Below the pieces are notes generated by a model. It did not search any database, was not told the DNA's origin, and saw nothing but the letters and a program-made list of their open reading frames with translations. From Emiliania huxleyi CCMP1516 (Eukaryota; Haptophyta; Isochrysidales; Noelaerhabdaceae): a stretch of DNA of 64,000 nucleotides. This document shows positions 11,802 through 22,176 of the stretch, piece by piece (positions within the stretch are counted from its first letter, which is position 1; every line of letters starts with the position of its first letter). Where the stretch lies: assembly GCF_000372725.1 (NCBI RefSeq), contig NW_005200774.1, forward strand, positions 178,963-242,962, read 5' to 3'. Made by a program: the position numbers and the translations under genes.

Positions 11802-12678
11802 ATGTTATCAGCGTTCCACCACCTACTCTTGTTCATGGCAGCAGCGTCATCAGCCTCTGGTGCCGCCGCGCTGCCGCGTGGCGCGAGCGCGCGCCCCGCC
11901 ATCGGCCGTGCGGCTCGCGCCGATCTCATCGCCGCGAGCGCTAGCGCGTCGCCCGTGCCGACTGCCGACGCGGCGCGCGGCCTCCGCACGGCGTGGGGAG
12001 TGTGTGGGTTTCTGGGCATCCTGGCGCAGGCGATAGGGCGGCTCGCGCCGATTGCGATGCAGCCGATCCTGCAGCGCGACATCACCATGCTGCAGTGGGG
12101 ACTGTGCGGCCCGCCCGCCTCCGCCTCCGCCGTCGCCGCCGCGCCTGACTGAGCACCGCTGGCGCGTGCAGGTACGGCGGCACGATGGCCTTCTTCGCGT
12201 ACACTGAGGGGTACAAGGCGTTCCAGTGCAAGTTCTCGCCCCTGGTCGTGCAGCGTGCCATGACCCTCAGCACGCGCTCGCCGCCGCCGCCGCTGCTGCA
12301 CTCGGCGCTCGCGCCCTTCTACTCGATGGGGCTCTTCCACGCGTCGAAGAAGCGAAAGACGGTGTCGTGGTCCATCTCGCTCGGCGTCGCCTGCATCATC
12401 GGCCTCGTCAAGCGCCTCCCCTACCCGTGGCGCTCGGTTGTCGACGCCGGCGTCTGTGCGCGCCGCCACCCACCGCCGCCGCCACCGCACCGCCACACCG
12501 CCCACCGCACCTCCGCCCGCGCTGCTGCTCCTTTCCGCGGCTCATTCCCCCGCCGCCCCCGGCCCGCGCAGGCACCGGCCTGCTCTGGGGCGGCACCTCG
12601 ATCGGCGTCATCTACCTCCGCGCCCTCGCGGGCAAGAGCCCCGGAGTCGACCCCGAACTACCAAAGGAGGACAAGTAA
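11802..12678 (+). CDS. Conserved algal-type membrane protein, unknown function (3 exons)
   Basis: Exons 11802-12103, 12172-12449 and 12572-12678 join in frame to 228 residues. Intron 1 is GT-AG; intron 2 starts with GC (gcgtct...gcag). The N-terminus (MLSAFHHLLLFMAAASSASG) reads as a signal peptide followed by an Ala/Arg-rich stretch, compatible with secretion or complex-plastid import. The body has YGGTMAFFAYTEGYKAFQ, a Pro-rich turn, APFYSMGLFHASKKRK and a hydrophobic helix (SWSISLGVACIIGLVKRLPY), then a Gly-rich hydrophobic C-terminal segment. I recognise the pattern as one seen in proteins of photosynthetic eukaryotes but cannot name a function. The ATG at 11802 follows a T-rich leader. 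Confidence 0.75.
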
Positions 12679-13146
12679 GTTCGGCCGTCGGGCGGCAGGC
12701 ACTCCTCCGGCGTTGGCTGCCGGCGTTGTGCGCTAGCTGTGCGTGAGGCCCGTGCGTGGGGGGGTGGGGGGGGGGGGGATGGGCAGCGCGCGGAAAGCGC
12801 GGGGGGTAGTAAACGCAGGGCTCAGCGGAGCGAGCGCAGCCACTGCAGCCACACCGCAGGTCTCCGCAGCGCGTGACCTCTGAGAGAGGCAGCCCAGTCT
12901 AGAGACGCCGCAGAGCTCGCTCTGCGAAACATGCCACAGATCGCGATGTGATGATCAGGGAGGAGCGGCTGATATATACATCGAGACGTACACGAAGACG
13001 AGCGATGGTTACTTGATACTTCCCCCAGGATTGGTCTTCTCTGCGTGCGGGAACACCCCCGGGCGGCCGGGTGGGGCTGCGGCTGGAGCTAGCATGGCTC
13101 GATAGAGCCGAGACCCCGTGTTGAGGCGGCGCTCCTGTGGGCGGCT

Positions 13147-14267
13147 GTGTGGAATCGGCAGATTCGACCTCAGATCTCCAGTATTCTCATCCCAGTGGAT
13201 GGACGTCCGGACGTCCCTTCGTGTTCCTCTCCCCGTCCGCCAGCGAGACTGGCTCAGTCGCTGGCGGCCGCAGTTTTCTGTGAGGTGGGAGGAGAGGAGA
13301 GAACACAGAGTGAAGATGGCGCAGCAGAGCAGGCCCCACCAGCTGCGCAAGCGCCCATCGTCGTCGTCGTTGACGAGGTTCAGATCACCAGTGATGCAAT
13401 GCTCGTTCTCGTTCCAGGGGCTCAGCACGTAAAGGACCATACGCCTTGCCTGAGTTGGACCACGGTGTACGACAATGCAGGAGCAGTGACCAGCTACACC
13501 CTGGGGCAGAGCGACGCCAAGGGCGCCTTCATGCCGCGGTGCTCGTTCAGCGTGGACCAGCAGACAGGCATCATCCTCGATGGGAACCACGTTCTCAATG
13601 TGCTTTTCAATGGGGCATTCTGGTCGCGGCTTCTGACCGCTCTGGACGCGGCGAACCTCTTCGCCACCTATCCATGGAGAAGATCGGCGTGCTACACCAG
13701 CGGCTCGCCGATCTGACGATGGCCAACCCAGGGGTTTGGAGGGTCTCGCACTCGGACATCTTTCTCGGTGAAGACTTTGACACGCCCGCCGTCCCAGCAC
13801 CGGTCGCGGGGAGAGGCCGGGGCCGCGGTCGAGGGGGCCCAGCCGCGGCCGCGGTGCCGGCCGTACCAGGACCACAGGACCTGGCCTTCCTCACACAACT
13901 CCCGCTTCGCGCGCTCGAGGCGGGTGGGGAGTTGCCTCTGCTGCTGTACTCGCTGCTCTCTTTCCATTTGGGACCGATAGCTACAAGGGCGGCCCGCCTG
14001 CCCCTGGCAGCCCCCGCGAGACTCACGGCCGGCCTTCTCCAAGGAGCCATTGTGCAAAGCGTGGGGGCGGCGGCCGCCAACCCGACGATGCTCGCGCTCC
14101 AGATCCCTCGCTTGCTCAAGGGCGCCTCGCTCCCCGTCATCTTTCAGTCTACTTCCGCGGACCCACACACGAGGCTCGAGGACTTCACGGACTTGCTCCG
14201 CATGCATGCGGAGCTCGCCGCCGCCGAGGACACCTTCCTACTGGCCGTACGATCAGGTCGTCACTGA
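13147..14267 (+). pseudogene. Frameshifted ORF of unknown function, gag-like in character
   Basis: Two abutting open frames read as one protein with a frame change near 13665. Frame 1 (to about NLFAT) contains ITSDAMLVLVPGAQHVKD and SFSVDQQTGIILDGNHVLNV. Frame 2 (from SMEKIGVLHQRLADLTMANP) contains an RG box (GRGRGRGRGG) and ends LRMHAELAAAEDTFLLAVRS before TGA at 14265-14267. No GT/GC-AG intron explains the shift, and frame 1 lacks an upstream ATG. An RG box with a helical C-terminus is reminiscent of a retroelement capsid protein or an RNA-binding protein, but nothing is recognised. Most likely a decayed gene copy; a sequencing indel is the alternative. Confidence 0.5.
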
Positions 14268-15207
14268 ATGCCGAAGACTAAGGCCGCGAGCTATGCAGGC
14301 GGTCAGTTGAGCAGCATGGCACGGTCAGCAGCGCCGAAAGGATGTCGCAAGGCGTGATAGCATGGCCGCAAGTACGCCGAATTCCCATGATAACAAGTAA
14401 AAAATCGCGCGAAAAAAATGCAAAAAAATCGGCGCCTGCGGCGGGCTGGGGGACCCCATCTCCCCCCCGCATGGGTACCCCCTATAGGGCCCTCGCCTCC
14501 CCCCAGAGCGCATGTTACTCCTGTCGTCTGTTGTGATGTTGTGCCCTTGTTTGTTTCTCTTGGCACCTTGGAGTGCTGGGGGGGCGACAGGAAGAATGTG
14601 GCCCTGAGTTATGTGTACGCCAACTCCGGGTGTGTGGCAGCCAGCTGGCTGTGTGTCTTGTGAGCTTGTTTGTGTCTGTGCGGTGGTCGGGGTCGTGCGT
14701 GTCGTCATCATCTGTCTCGCGTCCACCCATACCGCGTTGGTGTCCAGTCCGAGCCTGGCTGTTCTTCACCTTTCTACCTACCTACCTACAACATGCGTTT
14801 TAGGTATGTTGTTGGCAAAACCAAGACACAGAGCTCACATGCGTCATGCCGGCGGCGGCGCCGCCGGCGGCGCGCGCGCGGCGCCGGCGGCCGCCGCCGC
14901 CGGCGGCGGTTGCGGCATCTGCACTCCATCCTGCTGGAGCGCGACCCGCGAGCGGCGTGCGGCGACATACCGCATACACGTACTGGTCTACGCCGCAGGC
15001 GAGGATACCTGCCCGAGGACTCAGGACCACTCTTCCGGCTCTGTGCGGCCCGCGCCCCGCAGCCCGCAGGCGCGCCCCGATTGATGCCCGGAGACCGCGC
15101 GCAGCAGATGGCGACCGCCCTCGAGACCGCCCTCGAGACCGTACCACATGCGACATGCCCCATGCATGTGCAAGCCACATCTCCACATGCCACCAGACAA
15201 CTTCCAC
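14268..15207. other. Gene-free stretch with extreme-GC block
   Basis: No credible ORF. Positions 14845-14915 are almost pure G+C with GCCGGC/GCGCGC palindromes, a candidate Z-DNA or hairpin-forming tract. An ACATG-rich patch lies at 15140-15195, and a tandem CGAGACCGCCCT pair near 15121. Confidence 0.5.
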
Positions 15208-15873
15208 TCACTCGCCGATGCTGGCCACGCTGTGCTCGACGGCGGCGCACTCGTCGCCTTCGGCAGGCGTCCCGGCCGGCGTGTCGATCAGGTAGGACCT
15301 GTGGTGCAAGCCTCCGCACGCGTCTCTGTAACGGTCGAATTGGCCTCGCATGCGCCACACGACTGTCGACGCGACCAGCACGCAGGCGGCAAAGACGCCA
15401 AGCACGCTGGCGCCCACCCTCTCGCAGGCGAGGTCCTCGTCGGTGATGTCGCACATGGCAAACAGCAGCGTCGAGGCGGCGCCGATCAGCGCGGCGAGCG
15501 AAAACATGTAGCAGCACTGCACAGTGCCCATGCGCTGCCGCAGCGCCGCGAGCGCCGTGCTCGTGGAGCGGTTCATGGCTAGTCGCTCGACGCGAATCAT
15601 CAAGTAGTTCGAGATGACCACCGTCGAGACCGCGGAGCCCATCGCTGCGGCAGAGAGGCACGCGAAGAGCAGCGAGCGGACTGGCGCGCCCTTGTAAGGC
15701 AGCTCATGCAGCGCGTCGGCGGAGAAGGCGGTGAAGGCGAAGCCGGTGACGAGCGTCGCCTGCGTGTTGTAACTGTTGAGCGAGTCGAGGAAGAACTGGA
15801 GCTGCTTCCGCTGAAGCTCTGTCTCGCGGTATTTTGACTCAGTGTTGACGCGCTGTCGCTCAGCGGTGAGCAT
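15208..15873 (-). CDS. Orai-like four-transmembrane protein
   Basis: Single exon, ATG at 15873, TGA at 15208-15210, 221 residues. An N-terminal charged helix (RQRVNTESKYRETELQRKQL) leads into TM1 (YNTQATLVTGFAFTAFSADA). Further TMs are SLLFACLSAAAMGSAVSTVV, CCYMFSLAALIGAASTLLFA and VGASVLGVFAACVLVASTVV. A basic helix ahead of TM1 plus four TMs is the layout of Orai/CRAC calcium channels, and TLVTGFAFTAF sits where Orai has its LSGFAMVAM stretch. The Glu that forms the Orai selectivity filter is not at the equivalent position; the nearest acid is Asp in FSAD. The family assignment is an inference from layout and short similarity. Confidence 0.6.
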   Translation of the reverse strand: MLTAERQRVNTESKYRETELQRKQLQFFLDSLNSYNTQATLVTGFAFTAFSADALHELPYKGAPVRSLLFACLSAAAMGSAVSTVVISNYLMIRVERLAMNRSTSTALAALRQRMGTVQCCYMFSLAALIGAASTLLFAMCDITDEDLACERVGASVLGVFAACVLVASTVVWRMRGQFDRYRDACGGLHHRSYLIDTPAGTPAEGDECAAVEHSVASIGE

Positions 15874-16058
15874 GGACGTAGGCCCTCCAAATTCGGGATG
15901 GAGGAGGGCGCTTGCTTGGGTCTAAATTTAGTGCGTGTGAATGAACTTTAGAGGGAGAGATGTTTAGCAATACCTTAAAGAGAGGTTACAGGCGTGTAAG
16001 GTCCCAATACCAAACAAATCTAACACTCACACGTTTTGTTAACTTTAGTGTTACAGGC

Positions 16059-16152
16059 TACTCTCGTGAGGCTGTGAAAGCACGCCCACCCTAGCGGGAT
16101 TGGGCACTTGCCCCCGAAGGCAAGTGCGTCTGATTCACAGCTTAGGAGAGTA
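16059..16152. mobile_element. 94-bp palindromic element flanked by 9-bp direct repeats
   Basis: Begins TACTCTC and ends GAGAGTA, with nested stems GCTGTGAA/TTCACAGC and GCACTTGCC/GGCAAGTGC. It is flanked on both sides by GTTACAGGC (16050-16058 and 16153-16161), as expected of a target-site duplication of a tiny TIR element. A third GTTACAGGC lies near 15985, so the flanks could instead be part of a local repeat, and a structured RNA is the other alternative. Confidence 0.65.
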
Positions 16153-16760
16153 GTTACAGGCTGTTTTCGGCATAAATTTCCTTCGTTTTGACGCGCGCTC
16201 ACGCCTCTGCGCACCGCGCCTCGGCACCGGCTTTGCTGCCACCGTGTCGAGGACGCCCAGCCCTCGCATAGTTGAAGGTCCCATCAACTCATTCCATCCA
16301 TCGCCAAGTTGCTCGGCGGCCGCGCAATGCGCAGACCACCCAAAGCACCGCAGATGAGCCGTAAAACATGCCTGCACCTAGCTGCAAACGTGCCCACATT
16401 CTCCTCGGTGTCGTATCTGAGGCGGATTGACCTGGATTTGACTCCACCGCCGCCACGGTGCATGGAAACCACCCTGCCGGCGCCCGTGGACGTCGAACGC
16501 TCGTGCGCCGAGTCTTCTCTAGCCACAGCAGCAGCTACGGCGGCGCAGACTGGCGGCAGCCCGCGCGGCAGTAGTCCAGTATGACTGTGGTGCGGTGCGG
16601 GGGTCGACAGCCGGCGGCATCAAATGCGGAGTGATCGCGGGCAATGCGGACTCCACCGTGACGCCACAGAGCCGCGGTGCGAGCCATGTGGCTCTCACTC
16701 CTGGGCTGGGTCGAGCAGCAAGCCCCCCGCGGCAAATATCTTTCCGCGTTTTCATCCCCC

Positions 16761-17369
16761 ATGTTGAGCCTCTTCTCGTTGTCGCTGTCGCCGTCGCTGG
16801 CGCTGTCGCCGTCGGTCTCCGGCAGACTCGCCCGCGGCCCGAGCCTCTGCTGCCGCGCCGCCGTCGTGATGCAGGCGGCCGCGGGCGAGGTTGCGGACGA
16901 AGAGTACACCACGACTGCGAGCGGCCTCAAGTACCTCGACGTCGTTAGTGGCAACGGCGAGGTTGCAGAGAAAGGCGCGGTGGTTCAGGTGGACTACACA
17001 GGGACGCTCGCCTCGGACGGCACGCAGTTCGACTCGAGCAAAGGCCGCTCGCCGCTCGCATTTGAGCTCGGCGCCGGCCGCGTGATCCCGGGGTGGGACG
17101 AGGGCATTGCCGGAATGAAGGTGGGCGGCAAGAGAACGCTGGTGGTCCCGGCGTCGCTTGCGTACGGAGAGACGGGTGCGGGCGCCAGCATCCCGCCCGA
17201 CTCGGACCTGGTGTTTGAGACTGAGCTGGTCGGCATAGCCACTGGCGTGGACGCGCTCGCCTCTAAGATACCTGGCGGCCTGCCCAACCTGATCCTGTCC
17301 TCGGTGCTGCTGCTCTCCTTCATTCCGTACTTCCTCCCGGAGGATGTGCGTCCGGACCTGTGGAAGTGA
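16761..17369 (+). CDS. FKBP-type peptidyl-prolyl cis-trans isomerase, membrane-anchored, probably organellar
   Basis: A single-exon frame ends with TGA at 17367-17369. Starting at ATG 16761 gives a textbook leader ([20 protein letters not shown]) followed by an Arg-containing stretch; an in-frame ATG at 16686 would lengthen it by 25 residues. The FKBP domain follows: VVQVDYTGTL, DGTQFDSSKGRSPLAFELG, GAGRVIPGWDEGIAGMKVGG, RTLVVPASLAYGETGAG, IPPDSDLVFETELV. These include the conserved Tyr, Phe-Asp, Val-Ile-Pro-Gly-Trp and Ala-Tyr-Gly active-site positions. A hydrophobic C-terminal helix (LILSSVLLLSFIPYFLPEDV) is an unusual addition and suggests anchoring in a membrane, possibly the thylakoid. 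It catalyses Xaa-Pro isomerisation. Confidence 0.9.
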   Translation: MLSLFSLSLSPSLALSPSVSGRLARGPSLCCRAAVVMQAAAGEVADEEYTTTASGLKYLDVVSGNGEVAEKGAVVQVDYTGTLASDGTQFDSSKGRSPLAFELGAGRVIPGWDEGIAGMKVGGKRTLVVPASLAYGETGAGASIPPDSDLVFETELVGIATGVDALASKIPGGLPNLILSSVLLLSFIPYFLPEDVRPDLWK

Positions 17370-17781
17370 GTGACGGCCCCGCGAGCCCAACGGCGTCTGT
17401 CCGCTCAACGATGGCACAAGTATATGACTAGCTTGGTGGCTCGCTAAACGCTCGCCTCGCTGTCATGTGTGCGTGCGTACTTCCCGAGTGGCGGAGCTAT
17501 ACTCCGAGGCAGGTCAGAGGTTGGTTGTAAAATGAACGAAAACACGCTATTGCACACTCACAACATACGTCTCGCACAAATATGCCATTTTTCGGTTGGT
17601 AGTGGGGGAAATGGTGATTTTTGAATGAACGCCTCGCGCAAAACCACCGCTACCATGCCACAGAAGACCCTTGTGGGCTATCCAGAACACCTAAGATCAT
17701 GCCCTAGCTCTAAAGTGGGCCCGAGATACGCCAGCTAAACCCCGGATTTTTTCCGGCAGCGGGCCACCGCCACGTGGCCGG

Positions 17782-18707
17782 CTACCCAAGCGGGTCGCAC
17801 GGAGACACGGGAAGGCTGCCGCAAGCCGCCTCCGGGTGCAGGGGCCCGGTGCGGTGGGCGGGGGCAACGGCCCGGTAGCTGGCCGCGCCTCTCCCCCCCG
17901 CCCGTCGCCGCTGCACCCCTTGCCGCGGCCCTCGTCGCTGCTGTAGCGACGACAGCCGCGGCACGAGGTCAGAACGCGGCCTCGGAGAGCTCGAGCGAAG
18001 GCGCCGACGGTGGCAGCCGTGGTAGTTGTTGATGGTAGAAGGCTCCTGAGCCGTCGGGCACCACGCTCGACGTCGCCGAGCAGCCGCACCTGTCGCGAGC
18101 GCCTGCGAGTCGGGCGCTGCCGGCTCGACCTCCATTTCCGATTCGTTGTGGGGCTCGGCGGGCGGCTCCGGCGCCTCGGTGGCGACCGCGGGCTCGACGG
18201 AGGCAGCGACCGCCTCGGTGGCCTTGCGCCGCTTGCGCCTCTCCGCATCCCCCGTCATGCCCGACTTCCTGCCCATCGCGCAGAGTTGTGTACCGTTCCT
18301 GAGGGTGGAGGTGGCGGCAAGGCTTAGCACCGCGCTGGCGCAGGTGTGGCACCACGGGAGGAAGCTGCATCAATCGTCAGCGGAGCCGGGAATGCGACAC
18401 CTCGGAGCTGGGAGGTACACAAAGAGGCAAAAACCGAACAGAATGGCGTCCACCTGCCCGAGCCAGAGCGGCCGAGAAAATTTGATCCGCACAGTGAGCC
18501 ATTTCCCCCACTACGGTTGGAGGCTCTCTCCTTCTGCGCGCGCCATTTCTCAGTCGCGCGACGCTTCACAGTGTACGCCCTGTCACACTCCCAACACTGC
18601 CATGTGTACCCATTCCCGCGGCGGTTGAAGTCCTCGGTCGACTTCACAGCCTTGCACTTGCCGCACTTCTTAACTGCAGTGCCGTCCCCCATTTCCTGTA
18701 CACACAT
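17782..18707 (-). CDS. Small Cys-rich zinc-finger protein with basic/acidic tail (exon ends uncertain)
   Basis: ATG at 18707. The first 50 residues hold two CxxC knuckles, KKCGKCKAVKSTEDFNRRG and WQCWECDRAYTVKRR, a compact treble-clef-like zinc module with basic residues after it. Downstream, after an apparent intron ending near 18365, another frame gives WCHTCA and MGRKSGMTGDAERRKRRKAT (own ATG at 18276), followed by an acidic Glu/Ala/Pro stretch. I read these as two exons of one nucleic-acid- or protein-binding factor, but the second could be an independent ORF and the 3' end is not fixed. No specific function is recognised. Confidence 0.5.
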
Positions 18708-19370
18708 CCAGACCCCCCTGAGATTTGATTGAGAACTTGTTGAGCTCGCGAGCTATCACGTGTGTTTCGTCGATCGGCCGTCCCTATAAGTAATCTCAAT
18801 GAGAATGGGGTGTGAATCTCATGTTCACAGCAATTATGCGCGCCTTTTTTTCACGCGCAGGGGTTTTAAATCTCAGCGCTGCAATTGTGACCTGACTACT
18901 ACCGTCCGACCTGCCCACTCTGCTTGTGGTCCTGTCCTGCCGCACACTGCCGCACAACTGCCCCTGTCCATGCCTGCCCGATCCCCTACCTGCCCCGGGT
19001 GTGAAATCCACACTGCCCACCCCTGCCCTCAGACCACACTCGACACTGCCCACACCGAGGGGTGTGTGAATAAATAAAACTGCCCGCTCCCGAGGTCTCC
19101 GGAGAAACTTCATCTAGACCGTATATGGCCGTTCGCTCGCGAGTACGCTAAATCACAACAAAACTACCCTAGTAGAGCCGTACCCACGGCATCACAGCGT
19201 GCACAGAGACATGGCGCCTACTAGCTACTACCATACCGGGTCCTCCCCACCGCGTCACAGTCAAGCTCACGCAGGCAGAACAGCTAGGGACGCCCGCACG
19301 CACAGGAGACTACACATGCGCCGACGAGAGAGAGCGACCCCCCCACATAAATTACCCGCCTCTCCGCGAG

Positions 19371-20840
19371 TCAGTTCGGGGCGGAGCCAACCTTGACCGG
19401 CACCGCCGCGCCGGGCGGCAGCGAGGCCGAGTCGGACCTCCGCCGCCCCTTGAGCACCAGCTTTCCTCCTGCGAGCTCGTGGACGAGGATGCCTGAGGCG
19501 GCGGCGCGCTCGAGGATGGCCTCGCGCGGGAAGGCGTCGGACAGCTCGAAGAGGGGGACGTACTTGAGCAGCATCGCCGCCGTCCGCACCTGCGCGCAGC
19601 AGCGCCCGCCCTCGGCCTCGCGCGAGCCGGCAGAGGGCCGAGGAGAGGGGGGGGGGGGGGGGGGCAAAAGGCCAAGTGCGCGAGTGCCAAAGGGCGGGGC
19701 GGGGCGGGGGGGGGCGGGGGGGAATAGGTGTCCCCCCTTTTGACGGCAAAGGAAGGGAAAGGGCCAATGTCCAAAGTTCAAAGGGGGGGCGGGGGGGCGG
19801 GGGGGCCGGTCGCACCGACAGATCGCCCTGCAAGCTCGCTCGCACGAGCTGCGCGGGCGGGAACGCGGCCGCCTGAAAGAAGCAATGCGCGGGCCATCAG
19901 CAGCAACACAACCGCCCCTCCCCGAGGGCGGGCAGAGGGAGCCCGCCTGCCCGAACTTGTGCACATACTTGAGAGCGACGCAATGCTCGCCCGCCCGCAC
20001 CATCATCCTGAGCACATCGCCGGGGCCAGCCTCTCCATCGACCGAGCGGCACCGCGCCCCGCACGCCTTGAGGGCGCCGTCGTACCTACAAGAGAGAGAG
20101 AAGCGGCGGCGGCCCGGTCCAGAGACAGCCGCCGCGCACCCGCCCCCTCCACCCGCGCGCCGCTTCTGTGCGAGCATCGCGTGCAGCAGCGTGGTGGTGG
20201 GGAACTCCCTCCGCAGCTGGAACTCGCGCGCGAACCGCAGCGCCGCGGCGAACTGCTTGCCCTCAACCAGCCGCCGCACGAGAGCGCACGTGTCGAATGC
20301 CGGCCTAGCGAGCAGCGAGCTGCTCAGACGGCCGCGTGAAAGCCACGAGCACAGCCGACACCACTGCGACGCAGCCGCGTGCGGCCGAGTGCAGCAGACC
20401 ACGCCAGACCACGCCTCGCCACCACGCCTCGCCCGGCCCCCTCCCTGGAGAGGCCTCCCGGGAGGGCAAGGGGCCTCCCTTCCCGCATCTAGGTCCGCGC
20501 GCTCGAGAGACCAGCGGCGCACATGCTCGCACGCGAGGCGCAGGCCAGGCCCCGCCTCGGCGCCGCCCCGCCCGAGGAGCTCCTTGACGCGAGATTGCCC
20601 GAGATTAGCCGAGCTTAGCCGAGATTAGCCGAGATCTCCCTCCCCGCCCGAGGAGCTCCTTGACCCACGCGACCCGCGCGTTGGCCGGCGGGACCTCCGA
20701 GTGCTGCCGCTTGCGCCTACAGCCGGGCGGAGCAGGCTCGGGGGGGGCCCGGAGAATCCGCCCCCCCCCCCCCCGGGGAGGTGTCCGCTCGGGCGCCGCA
20801 GCAACGCCGACGCGGAGGGGATGACAACCTAGACTCAGCA
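19371..20840 (-). CDS. Unrecognised multi-exon protein (possibly the 3' part of the gene starting at 21846)
   Basis: Conserved-looking exon readings occur in order on the minus strand: RKRQHSEVPPANARVAWVKE (20700-20640), LRLACEHVRRWSLERAD (20550-20495), LVRRLVEGKQFAAALRFARE (20290-20225), YDGALKACGARC...DVLRMMVRAGEHCVALKYVH (20090-19950) and AAMLLKYVPLFELSDAFPRE then GILVHELAGGKLVLKGR (19580-19440), ending TGA at 19371-19373. The helical character suggests a repeat-type scaffold. No family is recognised. A splice from 20880 (g|gttagt) to 20830 (ctag|g) would fuse it to the upstream gene. One intron (20566-20664) is bounded by perfect 23-bp direct repeats. Confidence 0.5.
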
Positions 20841-20867
20841 CTCATCGTCGAATGAGAATGGTGAGAA

Positions 20868-21846
20868 CTAACCGTGGAGGACCGACGGGAGGACCACCAT
20901 CTTCGGGACGGCGTAGAAGGCGCGCAGCCGCAGCTCCTTGTACCTACAGGGCGGCTCCGACAGGGCTGAGGCGAGGACGGGGGAGGCGGCGCAGCCGAGG
21001 CGTCGGTCACTTCGCGGAGTCGAAAACCATCCGCATGTTGTGCGTGCGGGAGGTGAGGACGCGCTCCTCCAGTGCGGGGGGGGGGGGGGGTGTCAGAGCT
21101 CCAGGCGGTGATGGCGGCTGTTCTGGCGGCCGGCTATCGTCCGGCTCAGAAGTGTGGGCCTGTGCGCGCCAAATGGAGACGCGCAAGGGACACGGCACCC
21201 GCAAGGGACTCGCGGAGGTGTCCGTCTTCAGTGCGAGCGGCGAGGGCGCGCGAGCCTGCTCGGGCGGGTCCGTCGACCCGGCCGGCACCTGCCGCTCCAG
21301 CGCCCCGATGTACCCGTGCCCAAAGTGGACGTGAAACACCCTCCGCCCGACTTGAAACTCGTGCCCGCGCATCGCCGTCGCCGGCTGAACCTCGGCGTCC
21401 AGCGGGATGAGCGCCGAGGAGGAGGGCACCGACGGCGCGCCCGCAGGACGGATCACCGGCGACACAGACATGGGCGTGCTGCCGGCAGAGCTGTTGGCCG
21501 AGAGCCGCGGCTTCTTCTCCGCGCGCTCCTGCGCCCCGACTGACGGCCGCCGCGACTCGCGGCTGCCGCGGCTCCGCGCGGAGGCGGCGGCGGAGGCGGC
21601 GGCGTCCGGGCGTCGGGCTGAGCCCTCGCTCTGCGTCGCGCGCGGTCGGACCGGCGCCTCGCCCTCCCTGCCCGCTGATGCGTTGCCGCCGAGGCCGCCG
21701 CCGCCGCCGCCCGCTGCGCCGTCCAGGTCCATCTCAAACTGCATCTCGGACGACTCGGGCGCGGCGGCAGGGCCCATCCGCGGACTCGGGCCGGCGGGCT
21801 GGCTTCTGGCACGCCGGGGAGCGCCTGGCGCGGCGGTCGAGCTCAT
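20868..21846 (-). CDS. Low-complexity N-terminus plus small beta-rich domain protein (3 exons)
   Basis: ATG at 21846. Exons 21846-21289, 21066-21011 and 20943-20868 join in frame to 229 residues; both introns are GT-AG. The first 140 residues are Ala/Pro/Ser/Arg-rich and carry a possible nuclear signal (ERAEKKPRL). The C-terminal domain reads HEFQVGRRVFHVHFGHGYIG, then ERVLTSRTHNMRMVFDSAKY, then KELRLRAFYAVPKMVV. This resembles the small SH3-like fold found at the end of some helicases (GxRVxHxxFGxG...VxFD). The function is unknown. The last exon may not be terminal: a good donor overlaps the stop region (g|gttagt), which would extend the protein into the next downstream exons. Confidence 0.55.
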
Positions 21847-22176
21847 GCAGCAGCGGCGGTGTTCCACGGGGGCGCCTGCAGGCATCGGCGGAGGGGAGGG
21901 GCGCGGGATCGGCGGGCGCGCGCCGGGGCACGCGCAGCACGCGCGACCGCAAAGGAGCCGGAAGGGGCGCCCGCCGCAAGGGGGGCGGAGTGCGCCCGGC
22001 GGTGCGACGAAAGTAGAAAGGAGGAGGAGCCGCGGACCTTCGCACTGTGTCGAGCTCTTGCCGGCAGGTACTCTGCGATGAACGATTGCCGAGTTTTGTT
22101 TTTCTTCAAGCTTAGAGTACAAGCCCCTCTCACAGCAGACTGGCACGAACTAGCAGGAGAAAAAGAAAGCGGTGCA

